A stretch of DNA of 64,000 nucleotides from Brachyhypopomus gauderio (GCF_052324685.1 NC_135211.1:5034368-5098367), one strand, 5' to 3'; shown: positions 44,318 to 57,880, numbered from the stretch's first letter. Notes: generated by a model from the sequence alone, not told the origin. Program-made: numbers and translations.

Positions 44318-44943
44318 GAATGTGCGTGTAGGTGTATATGTGTGAGGGTTTACGTGTGTTTCCTCTGGTTCCCCTGGACCTGCACTCCTTGGCTGTGGGG
44401 GGCGCTGTCCGGGGTTCTCACTCTCCCGCCTGTGGGGGCGGGCATGCGAGGGTCACTGGGAAGTGCTGCCGGGTCTTTCCCGGGTCTTTCTCTGCCTACC
44501 TCTGGCCTCTGGGGGAGGCCAGAGGTTGTCGCAGCTTTCTATCCTTGCTGGTAAGTACATTCCGTACATTTATCCTATGTTGCACAACTAGGTTACACAT
44601 AAACACACACTCACACATACATCACGTCATTTGTGCTAAATGTCTTTGGTACACTTTCTGCTTTACTTTGCTGTGGGCATTCGAGCTGGTTGGTTTTTTT
44701 TTCTTTATTTCTTTATATATAATTTATTATTTATGTATTTATTTTTTTTTCCCCTGCCCTTCTGTCTTTTCCCTTTTTATTCTTTCTCTCCCCCTCTTTT
44801 CTTGGTCCACCTAACCCCAATAATTATCACTTTGCATATGGTTATAATTGCTATAATTGTCATTTGAACTGTACATAAAAACAAAGTTGTCCTCCAAAGA
44901 TGGGGGGGTGGAGGTGGGCCATTATTTAAAAAAAAAAAAAAAA

Positions 44944-45369
44944 GTCGCTTTCTTTACGATTCACTCCTGGTACCATGTATTGATATTGTATTTGTTCTTA
45001 ATACAATAGATAGACACTTTAGTAAACTTGTCTTGTTTTATTACTAGCTTGCTCAACGTGCTTTCTTTACCACTCTCTATACATGTTCTGCTCAACTAAC
45101 GTTATCTCACTAGTGACCCCTAGTGTTACAATTAAATTACATCATTAACTGAATATCATTACAATAATCTCTTCTTTCTGTTCCAGAGTCGCACTTCACG
45201 ACACCCGGAATGGACATTCCACTTCAAGAAACCCAGAATAGACATCCATATCTCCTTTTCCAGCCTGCTGTTTAGATCACAACATTTATCAGTGATGCAA
45301 CGCTATCATGCTAATTTCCACTAGCAATGATATGGGATTTCCTATATAACATTAGCATCAATGCTAAAA
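44944..45369. other. Unit B spacer, no gene recognised
   Basis: From 45168 the sequence matches unit A at 19726 (end of the piggyBac region), with a large part of A missing. Before that, unique-looking AT-rich DNA. Confidence 0.4.
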
Positions 45370-45556
45370 GCTGAAAGGAACGGACTTCAGTATCAACGAC
45401 CAGTTCCCCAAGGAGATCCTGGCGCGACGCAAGGTCCTGTTCCCCATCCGCAGGAGTTTCATTCAAGGAGGCTCCCGGGCAGTAATCTCAGTGGACAAAC
45501 TCTACGTTAATGGTCAACTGTACCGCGACACAAGCGTCACACCATGGCTGTTCTAA
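45370..45556 (+). pseudogene. L1-like ORF1 C-terminal remnant (unit B)
   Basis: Counterpart of 20734-20919: TDFSINDQFPKEILARRKVL to SVTPWLF and TAA. The first part of the C-terminal domain is missing in B. One change is seen (GSRAVIS for GSWAVIS in A); Arg is the likely original. Confidence 0.75.
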
Positions 45557-45950
45557 TCAGGTGATCTGTATCTACATCGACGCCTTTATCCCAACTCTCT
45601 GATATATCACTTTTTGCCTAGTACAATAAGAAATGTCTAAAATACAAAGTCCTTCATAGAACACACTATACAGGACAACGGTCTCCCCGGGTCGACCTCT
45701 CCCTGTCTCGAGTGAGGGGAGCTAATGTGGTTTTATTAGATTTATACTGATGTATAATCATGATATTATGGGCTATTATATGGCTAGTCTCTCACCATTA
45801 TCAATGAACTTGAAAAGCAAAAAGATCAAGAGGACCAGAGATCAGGACAGGTCCCTCATATTCACATCCAGGCCTTTTTGAATTATGCATCATTCATACT
45901 ACTTTAATGACTGCTGGTCTTCTAGTGTGATCTGGAAGTGAAGTGAAGAG
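45557..45950 (+). mobile_element. Internally deleted L1 3' region and empty insertion site (unit B)
   Basis: Matches 20920-21316 of unit A. It ends in GAAGTGAAGAG followed by GACATTAAAC, the empty target of the 8.1-kb insertion in A. Confidence 0.75.
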
Positions 45951-45975
45951 GACATTAAACACGCATGTATGCGTC

Positions 45976-46082
45976 ATGGTGAATGTCGCGTGTTGTCGTC
46001 ATGGTGAATGTCGCGTGTCGTCGTCGTCGTCGTCATGGTGAATGTCGCGTGTCGTCGTCGTCATGGTGAATGTCGCGTGTTT
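45976..46082. repeat. Minisatellite, CATGGTGAATGTCGCGTG unit (unit B)
   Basis: Four copies of the unit that has nine copies in A. Confidence 0.95.
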
Positions 46083-46216
46083 GTTGTGTATTAAATGTTG
46101 TGTTCACACAGCTCTCTCAGCTTCCCCTCCCTCATCGTGACAACAGCACATTTTAAGTTATTATAAATGGACTCAAACAACTCCTGAGTGTTATGAGAGT
46201 TCAGTAGTGTCATTAC

Positions 46217-46413
46217 CAGTGATGTCGATCTGTTCCTCCATCATGATCTCCCCCCATTTCACTCTGCACATGTAGGTGTTGGTGTTGCTGCTGTGTGCAG
46301 TGAGATGGAGTACTGTCTGGTCCTCCTCACTTCCATGTCCACAGCACTCAGGGAGGAGTGTCTTCTGCTACACCGACACTGCACCACGTCCCCATAATGA
46401 AAGCGTTTCCTCT
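46217..46413 (-). pseudogene. Ig-like domain exon (unit B)
   Basis: Same as 29879-30075 in A: LHLTAHSSNTNTYMCRVKWG, donor G|GTAATG, and the same in-frame TAG before the first cysteine. No difference was noticed in the coding part. Confidence 0.4.
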
Positions 46414-47681
46414 TTAGGTAAAAATGTCCCCAGGGTTCACATAGAGAGTCTGCAGGATGTAACTCTTACAAAAATGTTTACATATTTGCACACATTTACA
46501 CCTTTTTTATTTTAAGTTATATACCGTTACATTCAGTTCTCAACTTCTTTAGTTTATATTTTAAAAGTTCATTGCACTTTATTTTTTGTAAAGTAAAAAA
46601 AAAAGTATTGAATTGCTTTCTTTATCACCCCTTTACAAAAAAACACAACATTAAATGCGAGTCTGGCATTTGGGTCATGTTGGTCACGGCCTGTGGTGAG
46701 CGTGTCTTATTTTAATTTGTGAAGGGTGGCAACCCTAGTAGGCTATGTCATATTAAGTTTTATTGATTTATTTTTGAGAATTAGTTTTTAGTCATATTCT
46801 GGGCTCTGAGTTTACATTTACATGTTCACTGTTCCATGGTGTCGTTTAACGTCTTGTTTGTTTATTTAACAAAAACTTGCCATGTCCAATTTTAATTTGA
46901 GTGTGTGTGAGAAAATGTTTGTTTCCTTTCGTCCATCATTTGTATATGGACCCCTCTGATAAAGCCTTGCTCACCCTTTGGCCACCCTTTGAAAACAAAG
47001 TCTTGCTCTGCCACTGCTTCTATTCCTCCTCTCTACAGTCTTGAGCTCTGTCTTCACACTCTTGTGTCCTCATCACTCTTCCTTAGTTGGAAGAGACGTT
47101 TTTAACAGTTTTAATTATGTCAGCCCTTTCCCCTGACATGTTTAGTCATTGAGGTTCTCTGTGCTGGTAGCACACTGGCTTGGTCACCTTGAGGATGATG
47201 CTTTGATCTCCTCAATAGGAGTTTTGGGGTTGAGGTTATGGGCGTCTCCTGTAATCATTCCCCACGGCCAGCTGGGATCAAATATCTACAGTTCTACTAC
47301 CAGAGCATTTCTGGTTCCTCATTGGTTAAAGGGTCGACCTAGTGCTTAGTGGTTGATCTTGTGTTGCTATGACACCTCATCTGCTTCCATTGTGAGCATG
47401 CTCCCATCTGACTGAGTGCTTCAGTCATATATAGTGCGTGCATATAGTATAGCGCTTGCACAGCTGACAATGGACCCCTATTTGACTCTGTATGTATTTC
47501 CTGTGCTGGGTGACTGACGGTGTCCAGATATGCTGTGTGTCTGTAACTATCCTGTGTGATTCTGTAACTGTCCTGTGTGATTGTGTCACTGTCATGTGTG
47601 ACTGTGTGACTTTGGCACTGTTCTGTGTGATTGCGTCTTCAGTAAATCAGTGATGTTTTATTCAGATGTGATCTTCCGTAG

Positions 47682-47891
47682 ATAATCAGTGATGTGTATA
47701 AACAGACCTCCACTGAGTCTCTGAAGATCCTCCAGTCTAAACTGGACTGGTGTTGAAACTGGACTTTTCCTGAACTGGAGGAGAGAACAGTGGAAAATCC
47801 CTACTTTACTAACTTAGATAACTTCATTAACTTTATCAGGTACAGAGTAAAAGATAACCCCAGACTTATAAAGGAGGATTTGCAAGTATGA
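47682..47891 (+). pseudogene. Unrecognised C-terminal exon candidate (unit B)
   Basis: Counterpart of 31378-31587; ends INFIRYRVKDNPRLIKEDLQ, V and TGA. The same internal TGA is present. Family unknown. Confidence 0.25.
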
Positions 47892-48546
47892 AGTCTTCTG
47901 AATTCATGGACTAGTCATTTGTTTTATATATTATACAATATATACACAATATAATATGTTTATATTAAGGTTTAGGTTAAGGTTTTAGGCAGGTGTGGGG
48001 AAATGCAAAGTAAGAATGGTTTAGAAAACAGAAGATGTGTTAATTGATGTGTTTAGAGATGTGTTTGTAGAAATGTTAATAGTTTGTTTTTCTCAATTAA
48101 CACAATGAATGAAATAAAATCAACTAAATCGATTTTTATGTATGTACATATGTATGAAATAGCGCCACCCAGAGTATGACACAGGCCGGTGGTTCTTACA
48201 GTCTGTTTCTTGATTGATATCTGCAGTCAGTATTATTAAACAAATATTATATAGTAAGCAAAACAGCAAAGCATATTTTATTATTTAACAATGCCTGATC
48301 TGTGTAATTAAATACAGCAGAGTGTATTTACTATTTTATTTATGTGTATAAATTAAATAGTGTATAATTGGTTGTTGGAATGTTTCAGTTTGTAGATGGC
48401 TGAATGCAAGCAGGTTCAATATTGTTAGTGCATAGTACAAACCTATAATAAACTGACCCAAAGGTGCTTTCACATATGAATACATTAACCCATCAAATGA
48501 TTTTACAATGAACTAGAAAATATATTTAATGATGACATTCTATCTG

Positions 48547-48660
48547 TCCTCATTAACTCATCCCCTACTGATGATGGTATAACTCTCCTCATTAGCTCCT
48601 CCCCTACTGATGATGGTATACCTCTCCTCATTAGCTCCTCCCCTACTGGTGATGGTTTCT
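48547..48660. repeat. Minisatellite, about 43-bp unit (unit B)
   Basis: Three copies of the CTCATTAGCTCCTCCCCTAC unit; four in A. Confidence 0.9.
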
Positions 48661-49348
48661 CAGGTAGTGCAGCTCATCCAGGATGGCACGTCAATGCGAG
48701 CTGTGGCAAGAAGGTTTCCTGTGTCTGTCATCACAGCATGGAGCAGATACCAGGAGATAGGCCAGTACACCAGGAGACACGGAGGGGGCCGTAGGAGGGC
48801 AACAACCCAGCAGCAGGACTGCTAACTCCTCCTTTGTGCAAGGAGGAACAGGAAGAGCAATGCAAGAGCCCTGCAAAACAACCTACAGCAGGCCATTAAT
48901 ATCCATGTTTCTGCTCAAACAGAAACAGTCAGAAACAGACTCCATGAGGGTGGTATGAGGGCATGACGTCCACAAGTGGGGCTTGTGCTTACAGCCAGAG
49001 AACACCATGATTGGCAGATTCACCAGTGGCGCCCTGTGCTCTTCACGGATGAGAGCAGCTTCACACAGAGCATGTGACAGACGTGACAGAAGCTGAAGTG
49101 TGTCAGCAGTTCCTGCATGATAAAGGCATTGATGCTATGGGCTGGCCTGCCCGTTCCCCAGACCTGAATCCAATTGAGCACATCTGGGACATCATGTCTC
49201 ATTCCATTCACCAACGGCATGTTGCACCACAGACTGTCCATTAGTTGACTGACGCTTTAGTCCAGGTCTGGGAGGAGATTCCCCAGGAGCCTCATCAGGA
49301 CCCCAGGCATTGTATGAAGGTCATACAGGCACGTGAAGGCCTCACAAT
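48661..49348 (+). pseudogene. Tc1-like transposase, decayed (unit B)
   Basis: Same relic as in A. The helix-turn-helix frame is [20 protein letters not shown] then [10 protein letters not shown]. The 3' terminal repeat is missing: sequence jumps from GAAGGCCTCACA to ATATTTAAAATAAAC, a deletion of about 370 bp relative to A. Confidence 0.85.
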
Positions 49349-50458
49349 ATTTAAAATAAACTAAAACAGAATGAACATAAAAAGGTTTGGCCTACAAACC
49401 ACTTCTAAACCAAATAACCAGTTGGTCAAGTCTTTAAATCACAGATAGCAAATGTGTCTAAAGTTGACGTAGGCTAAGTGTTTCAGATTGTAGATAATAG
49501 TGAAGAATATAAGGGAGCTTGAAACCCTGAGGCGTTTGATTCCTTAGATGAAGGTGAATACATAATTAAGATGAAGAACAGGAATAATTGAAAGTCTATT
49601 TTACTGGTTGTGGAGATCCAGTATTACATGGCATTTACATGTAAATGAACATCTGACTGTAGGAGTCACTTAATCACAATAATCCCTCCAGGGACCTTGG
49701 CCATTTTTTTTTTCAGAAGAGCAGTGAACGCTATTGCCCCCCTGTGTCAGTATGTTACACTCTCTCCTGCTCATTCACATGTCAGTGTGATGGTCTCTAC
49801 TCAGTATTTATGTAGTGGATATTACTGAATCAGTTGACAGGAGCCACCAACAGTCTCAACTGGAACTTGATTACTGAAACTAAATGTAATGTGTGTTGTA
49901 CAGAACTGTGTGTGTGTGTGAGACAAGGAAATTGTTAGGATACATGCACACATTTAAAATGCTTTTATTTAAAGATAATTACGAAGAACTGATATATGCC
50001 AGTATGTGTAATGCTGGATGTCAGACGATATCAGGTTGATGAGCAGGTGCAGCACCTTCATTTCACCTGTGCAGGCTGTAGAGCACCCTGGTGTGGAAAA
50101 GAACACAGTGAATTAAGAAACACCCTAACAATCAGGATTGGGTTGCAGCAGGACACAACATGTATACCTATAACTGTACAAAGTGTTTAGTAAAAAAAAA
50201 AAAAAAAAAAAAAAAAAATCACATAAAGCAGTCAGTGAGTGTATTTGATATAGTAATGTTGTGACTCTTACCTTGACCCTCTGAACTTCCCTTCCTTGGG
50301 GTCTGGGACACCAGGACCTGCGCACCTTGAAGTCCAGAGACCACATAGGAACAGGGCTTGGCACATTCAGATGGATGAGCTTTGTGCTCCATGTTCCTTT
50401 GTCTCCAGGCTGCTTGGAGACAGTCTGTCCAGCCTGGCACTTGACCTGCCTCTGGAGT

Positions 50459-50971
50459 TTACCGCCAGGGTCGGTGGTCCAGGGGCACAGGGTCCTTGTT
50501 GAGCTGCAGCACCCGGGAGGGACGAGGTGGAGCTGAGCTCACAGCTCTACGCTCTGCCTTATGCAGAGCTGCCCTCCTGATGAGCAGTGGAGGGAGGCAG
50601 GTTGGTTGTCTGGGCTTGTCCTCCACCATTACTGGGACGCCCCTCATGTTCTGGGTCCCACCAGACTTGGAGGATTTTACAATCTTTGAGGGCAGCTTGT
50701 TGTGAACGACAAATTGCCCAGAAATGTCTGGAGTCTTATTGTTCCTGCTGACCAGGGGAGGGAACATAGTCTGCTGCTTGTCTTGGACGAAAGGAAGATG
50801 CCTTGTTCTGCCACCCTGATTTCCAGGAGTGTTCACCAGTGGTGGCAATCTTAAGGCCTTGCCAAACATGATTAAGTTCTGGGAGACCGGGCGTTCCTTC
50901 CTCTTCCTCTGTGGCACTGCAGCAATTACAGGGAAGTGGTGGCTGCTTTTTTCTTTACTCATATTCATCAT
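50459..50971 (-). CDS. Uncharacterised 170-residue frame with LPPL motifs (unit B)
   Basis: Full counterpart of 34560-35072, open from MMNMSKEKSSHHFPVIAAVP to PLDHRPWR and TAA. The upstream acceptor is changed but still usable (TTTTTCCCAG). The possible downstream exon (50272-50457) has a one-base deletion near 50345, so if the two exons are joined, copy B would differ in its C-terminus. Function unknown. Confidence 0.5.
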   Translation of the reverse strand: MMNMSKEKSSHHFPVIAAVPQRKRKERPVSQNLIMFGKALRLPPLVNTPGNQGGRTRHLPFVQDKQQTMFPPLVSRNNKTPDISGQFVVHNKLPSKIVKSSKSGGTQNMRGVPVMVEDKPRQPTCLPPLLIRRAALHKAERRAVSSAPPRPSRVLQLNKDPVPLDHRPWR

Positions 50972-53900
50972 TATGACTGATTTTCTACTGGGAAAAACAC
51001 AAAATACCTTACATTTTAGTTTACTAATACACACTAAATTATATCTCTAAATTTGACCTAATGAATGTAACATTCCCTTAATCTGAACACATAAATTCAG
51101 AGTTTTAAACAGTACAAGAAGTACAGATCAATAACTAGATTAGCATTTCCTAATCATACTATAGGGCTTGAAAAGGTGTGCCCTAGTGTAATGCGAGTAA
51201 TGTGTGTGCATAATGTGTGTCTGTAGTTGAAGAACACCTCTTTGGGTATGTGTCTGTGCGTGTGCATGAAGGTGTGCAGTGTGTATGAAAGTGATTACAG
51301 TCCAACACAACTCTTGATTTTAGTTGTGAATCGTTTTGATACATGCTGCATCATTTAGCTCATCATCATCATCAAATGCTCCTTAAATGTAGCTCGCTAG
51401 CTAGGTATTTAGACAGAAACCAAAGCTTAAAAACCCTGATTTAAAAATCCCATTTAACACAAATTAATTTCTAAATAGCTAGCTTGGGGAATTATTAACG
51501 CTCTTTAAATGTAGCTAGCCAACTACACATAAAGACCTTAAATCCCGTTCAACGTAATGAGAAACTGTATAACACAACTGTTGGTTATGGCTAAAAACGT
51601 GCAGAGTCCCTGCAAAAAATAATTCGACCAGAAACACTTCCGTTGTGTTGTGGCAGGTTTTGCAGCGTTACTGAATTTGCAGCGCGTTTCCGAAATGTAG
51701 CGCACGTGTTGTCATTTTAAAGCATTTGCAGCGCGTTTTCCGCTTGCATCGCGATGGGCTTTCAGAGCCACCGTACTATCGACTCAAACCACATAGCACA
51801 AATCACAGCATCGAGACCTTCGAAACGCAGGTTGAACGGAGTCTGTACGTTAAGCGCTTTGTGCTGTATTAAACGCACAAATGTGTGGAAGAAGTGTGAT
51901 AATATATAGGGCTTTTCCAGCCATATAATAATATATATTGATCAGTATTCCACTAAATGCATAGTACATCTCTTATTTAAGAAAATAATATTAGACCTCC
52001 CCCAGTGTCACTTAAAGGGCTAAGACGCCTTGAGTGGCCAAGTGCCTGTCCGTTAGGGAATTCAGTAGTAGTCGCTACACACGCCCCCCCAGAATTAACA
52101 AAAACGTCCAACCGGCGAGGGGGACGAATCCACCGCTCAGATCGGCTCACACCGCCTGCAGGCGGGCCAGTTGAACTGGCCGGTTGCCCAGCAGGGTGGG
52201 TAGGACCAACGACCGGGGGCCGCCCACAGCTCGGCAGTCGTGCCGCCACCACACATAGGTACATATTTTAAACAATTTATAAATACATGAACGGATATCC
52301 AGTTTCACTTCTCCTAAGGCGGTTACATACTGTACAGGAGCATACATACTCTACTCTGTGTATACTCTCCAAGCTTCTTATAATGGAAATATTTTACACA
52401 ATCTTATCATATAGCCTAGCAGTTTCCCACTGGTTTACCTTAAGAATTTTTAGACCTACCTTTGATATTGGAGAATGAAGACCTTGATAATAATGTAGAA
52501 ATGACAATAGTAATCTGCCACTCGCTGTGTCCAGTTCGCGTCCTGACCGTAATGGTTGTATCGATGGCGACAGCTGGGCCTTTTATAGAGCCGTTTCGAT
52601 GACGTCATACACGTATAATGACGTAACTCTGTCTCGATCTTTCTCGATCTTTCTCTTTCTCGATCTTTCTCTCTCTCACACACTCGCACACACAGTATTT
52701 GTATTCCTTTTTTATTTTTGCAATTATTGAGCTCCAAAGACAAAATTATTTTATTTATTGAACATTCACAAAACATCTGCTTTGTGCACTGCAAGACATT
52801 TTAACAAAACATGGCAAACTGACAGAACACCGTTCACTTTTGGATTTTTTAACATGAGCCACTGTGTGTTTTTAATCGGTTATAGGGCTAGCTTTATTAC
52901 TGGTAAAACTATTGAAATTGTATTGATTTAATACATTGTGGCACTAAATGTGGTATAGAATGAACATATAACAAATGATTGGCTGTAAACACGTTTCATT
53001 TTTAATTTGATATGAGAAAATCTTCCACATCTGCGATGTGTGCATTTCAAGGCTTTTTACGTGTTTCCTGGGGGTGAAGAAGCCTAATATACAAAGAAAC
53101 ACAATCATTAACACTGAATTTTGTGACCCCTTCCGATAAAACATGTATAGATCTATTTTCTATCTGTAGTTTAATTAAAATTATATGCGCTGACTTCAGA
53201 TGCAGATATACAGTTCTATCCAATTATTAGCTCCAGATGCTGATCGGTTTATGATTAACAAGAGTGCTTAACTGTTTAAATATTCACCTCATACATTATT
53301 CGTATATCGTAAAACTTACTAAGATAAGACAAACTCACTAAGATATGATGTTTACTAGCTAACCATATTTAACCAAATGCAAGCGATCACCTTGAATTTA
53401 TAAGAAAATTAAGTGAAATCATTGACAAAGATTTGAAGTTGATGCATATAAATTTTGTGATAAATGAACTGCAAGAAGACTAAACCTGTACGATGCAACC
53501 AAAAAGCGTTTTCGGAAAGTGACATCGCGTAGCTACACTATTTAGGAAACGCTGCACATTCAGAAACGAAATCCAGTCACAACTCAACGGAAGCGTTTCT
53601 GGACGAATTATTAAGCAGCGATCGCTTGGTCGATAAAGTTAAACTCTATTGCTCATTGGCAAACTACAAAACGCCGTTTAACGCGTTTGGATGGACACAA
53701 AAGCGCCGTAAAACGGCGTTTTCAGAGCGGTTTTCAGCGCGGTCATCAGTTGTATGAAGGTCCGAGTGACCAACCCTATTAGTACTACGTTAGTCCGCAT
53801 TGTTTCATTGCTCAGTCAACTTAGAAGAAACACATTTTGCAGTAAATGTGTACATTATATATAGTTACATATAGATCTTCTGCATTAGGAGCGGTAGGAT

Positions 53901-55490
53901 TTTATCTCTATATATCTTCTGTTAGCAGGTAGTTGGCTGGGCAGAAAACATTCATCTGAGCAGGTGGGACAACGCACAGGTGAGGACAGCGGAGCTTGCA
54001 TCAATTCTTTTGGCATTTACTTCATCAGAGCATTGAAGTGTTAAGATAGTTTACTTTTAAGTTCTGTGTTTTGTATATTATATGATCAGCTAAGCTAGAA
54101 AATGTATTAAATGATAACACCGTAGAGGAGATTTGAGAGTGTTTACTACGCCTGGACAGCCTGGAACTCTGGATCCTAGCTAACAAAATAATTAAGTATA
54201 GATTAAGTATACTTAACCTACTGTAGCAAGCTACTTCCACATTTTACAATCCCAGCGCTGTTGTGTTATTGTACATATTATACGTTTTAGCTGATTAGAC
54301 TTTGTGGAAGGTGGTTTTACTGGGGTGACACGTCAACCAGACTGGGATTCAAGGCCCGTGGAAACGGGCTAGCACGCTAGCTAGCTTAGCTATCTGCAAA
54401 GTCAATCTTGTAACCGCTGTTATTTATTTGTGTTCTTCACGACACACTAGTTAACCGTTTTATGTTATTAATTTTAAACACGGCAGATATGTTATATCAT
54501 AGCGGAGCATGGGGCGGAGTATGGAGCGCTGGATGGACCGTCTGTCTGAATGTCTAATTGTTACTTATGTATGAAAGTGTCTGGCACTGTCGGTATGCCC
54601 ACAAACCGTTGTGTCTTTCTGTGAATAGTACCATCTGAAGGCAAAAGTGTTTTTGTGTGTCAAAGCTGGTGCATGTGCGCTAATGTTCAGTTCTCATCAT
54701 GTGTTGTATCTGGAGCATAATACCCCGCCCAGCCCCAGTTCATGTACTACCCCGCCCAGCCCCTGGTCATGATCCTTGTCCCCCTGCAACAGCAGGCTCT
54801 GCCCCCACAGCAACCAGCCACCCCCACCAAATGGGGACGCAAACAGGTAATTTATTATAAACAGGTAATTCAATTGCCACCGTCTTCAGTCTCTATGGCG
54901 ACAGACAAGGTGCCAATGTCAGTCTTGTCATAAACTTCTCTGGTGATGCTCAGCAAGTGTTGGACGTTATGATTCTGCAGAACCTGTGGACTTTAGTAAG
55001 ATGGTGCTGACATGTAGTCTTGTGAATCATAATGTTATATGGTGGAGCTTTCTGTAGCTCCAATGATGGTCTTTGTCAATTTGTTATACCATGACTATTG
55101 CACTGAAGACTTAATGTCTACAGGGCTGACACTGCAGTGAAGTGACTTCAGTAATTAGGATGCCTCTAAACCTCTGATATTACAATCAGGTGTTATACTG
55201 CTGCTGTATTAACAGTGCTTCTTTTATTGAGGTGGACTTGTATGTTGAGTTTGATTTGTAGGTGGGTGAGGGTTATTATTGGGGGATCATTATTGACAAT
55301 ATCCAGTAACTGACACTTCAAAGAGTAATGCAACACCTGGTTGGGTTTGTTGCATGAACTTTGACTCTCACTTGAACCTGTTTCCCCTCGCTGCACTGTT
55401 ACACATGCGTACATATACATATATAATCTTAAAAAATATTACTGATCATTAATGAAGGGCTAAAGCAAAAGAGTAAGAAAGAATAGTACA

Positions 55491-55528
<38 letters not shown>

Positions 55529-56029
55529 CCCACCTTTAGATAAGGATTCAAGACCCTAATCAGGGTGGGAGGGACATCACAGAGGAGATGATTTCTGGAG
55601 GACACAGCCTCTGCACCCCCACAGGTAACACTAAAGCATACTGGCTTCCTGGCTGAAGCAGACACCTCATTCTGAACTGGGCTGTACCACAAATATTTTC
55701 TCCTTCCAGGTGTGTTGTGGACTTGTTTTGACAATTTTGCTAAAATTCTTATAAAACAACATTATGGTAACAGTTTTATACAGTTATAGAAAAGATATCC
55801 TACTTTACACAGACAACTATGAATTCATCACATTGTAATGCATTAGGTACATCTCCACTCCGCCTGATCTTTTTTTAGTCCTTAAACTATTAAACTGTCA
55901 ACAACAGCATGTTAGAAGTCCAGCGAACAAGTTATTCAACTACGTTGGGGAAGGAACAGTGGTATTGCTGATATATGCTCAAAGCACGTTTTAAAGCAGC
56001 AACATGAATATTCATGAGCCATCCCATTA

Positions 56030-56180
56030 GTCAAAGTCAAAGTCAAATTTATTAATATAGCGCTTTTCACAACACATGTTGTCACAAAGCAGCTTTACAA
56101 TCGTATGGGTCCAGATCCCTAATGAGCAAGCCAAAGGCGACAGTGGCAAGGAAAAACTCCCTATGATGGTGGGGTTGGAG
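56030..56180 (-). repeat. L2-like LINE 3' tail (copy C)
   Basis: Same element as 4260-4410, with three TTTGAC units. Confidence 0.6.
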
Positions 56181-56911
56181 TATATTTCTTATTGGTACAT
56201 GGAAGTCAGTTTGAGTTAGGGATCTATTAAAACTATTACCACACTGAAAAGACTATGCAAACAAAAAAATCTGACTTTCAGTGAGAGATAATTCAGTACT
56301 TAAGGCTGTAGTGTCAGTGTAGTCCCAGAAGGGTAGAACCAAGACCATATTAGATGGTGCCCAGAGTTTCACTTGATTGTGCTGTGTAACTGTCGAGGGT
56401 TTTAGGGAGGTTCACCTTTGCCTATGGACACCTGTGTAGGCATTGGCTTTTTTCCATGGTTGACTGACCCCCTCCAGACTTCTGATCAACACCCCCACAG
56501 CCAGAAGCCACAAGCTCCAAAATCCGACCACAGGACCCCACTCCAGCCATGCCCACAGAGCAGTACAAAGAGGGTAGGAGGAAAAAAGAGAGTTTGCTAC
56601 ACTTGGTCATAGGAGGAAAAATATGTTTTACAAAGCAAGAATGTTTGAGACTTCCCTCTTGCCACATGACACGTGATTAGCTAATGCTAGTTAATGCTAG
56701 CTAATGGTAGCTGAAGATATTGGTGATCTTATGTCCTTGTATCAGTGCCACAAAAATGTACTTCATCCCAACATGCTAAAGTTGCAAATAGCTGTAATTA
56801 AATAAATTAAATGTTAATCACGTTATTAAGTTAGAAAACGTTGGCTTTTGTCTTACAAATTTTACAAAGCTAATAGGTTGGTGTTAAGCTTGGTTGGTTG
56901 TTGGTATGTTT

Positions 56912-57049
56912 GTGTACTGTGTTACTGATCTGGTCCTCCCTGATCCCCTGAACCCAGAAGAGAAGAAGAAATATGTCCGAGAGTTTCTGCTGGGGCTCCA
57001 GTTCATCAGTGCCAGCATGAATAAACCATGCACTGTGGTCCTGGATAAG
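56912..57049 (+). pseudogene. eIF4G exon with eIF4E-binding motif (copy C)
   Basis: Reads [20 protein letters not shown], then [17 protein letters not shown], donor AAG|GTACAC. The Y-x4-L-L motif is intact. Differs from B by S for R in SASM. Confidence 0.85.
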
Positions 57050-57652
57050 GTACACACAAACACACACACACACACTATGTCCAAAAGTATATGGACACCT
57101 GTAATGATTGAGTTCAGGTGTTTCAGACTCACTGTCATAGATCCAGTAAAATATCAGCCCTGCTGGATCTATCCTGGTCTATTTTTAGTGGTGTCATTGT
57201 GAATTGGAAGTATCTGAGAACAACAACAAACTACAGACAACAATGTATATGTATAACATTAGTGTATAATATGAATGAAGGTAAAGCAGGAACATGTGTG
57301 GATGCTGTACCACACCTCAGCAGGGTTTCCCCTCATTCCCTTTCTTGTGTTCTCATTGGTTGTAGCTCAGCACTACACTCACTGTCTGAGCAGAAGATCA
57401 GGGCCAACATTGTGTTGTGGTGAAAACCCCACTATTAGTTCTGCAGGGCACTAGGGTTTTGTATGGCCCAGGCCCATCCATTTCTACTTAAAACCATGAC
57501 TGAGTAGCACCTTTAGGTCTAAATGTGATGATGAGCCCAATCAGAACTTAACTGTAATACCTGAGACGCACAGTACACACAGCCCTCGTTATTACACAAT
57601 AAGTCACTGCTCAATGTCTGACCTGACTTCCTGTTTGTTGTCTCCGCCCAAG

Positions 57653-57880
57653 AAGAGGAGGGTCAGAGGCTGAAGGACGAGGCCAAGGACAAGGCTCGCC
57701 ACCGTTCCCTTGGCAACATCATATTCATTTGGTGAGCTGTTCAAGCTGAAGAAGCTGTCAGAGTCCACCATGCATGGTTGTGTGGTGAAGCTACTGAAGA
57801 AGCAAGTTGAGGAGAGTCTGGAGTGTCTGTGCTGCCTGGTCTCCACCATCAGCAAACACCTGGACTTGGAGAAGGCCGAG
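57653..57880 (+). pseudogene. eIF4G MIF4G exon with +1 frameshift (copy C)
   Basis: Same extra T; TGA at 57733-57735. One change from A and B: LKKLSES for LKMLSES. Confidence 0.88.

Larger units (their letters stand above)
42126..44943 (+). mobile_element. 5'-truncated L1-like LINE with poly(A)
   Basis: Begins within the last part of ORF2, continues through a long GC-rich 3' UTR, and ends with a 16-base A run at 44928-44943. A tRNA-derived SINE is nested at 43837-44317. Target duplications could not be set out clearly. The GC-rich part (about 42640-43660) contains many short frames on both strands that I do not treat as genes. Confidence 0.75.
35844..51804. repeat. Tandem segmental duplication, unit B
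   Basis: Second unit, 15,961 bp to the next repeat of the same start. Block X is 35844-42107, the middle is 42108-45950, and block Y is 45951-51804. The middle holds an L1 3' end with a SINE, then an internally reduced version of the L1 remnant found at 19726-21316 in unit A. The site of the 8.1-kb insertion in A is empty here, at 45950/45951. The (CT)n tract is at about 39557-39586. Confidence 0.95.
54721..57880 (+). pseudogene. eIF4G-like gene fragment, copy C (broken)
   Basis: Third copy. Exons: 54721-54846 (PQFMYYPAQPLVMILVP); 55545-55624 ([14 protein letters not shown]); 56501-56573 (proline-rich, PTEQYKE); an exon ending at 57049 with YVREFLL; and 57653-57880 (MIF4G start, same +1 frameshift). 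This copy keeps the family-like SASMNKP after the eIF4E motif. As in A and B, the later MIF4G exons, MA3 and W2 are absent. Confidence 0.85.

Noticed and set aside
42640-44560. Several long frames in the GC-rich part of the unit B L1
   Set aside because: Open on both strands, low complexity, located in the LINE 3' UTR and the SINE; no protein similarity recognised.
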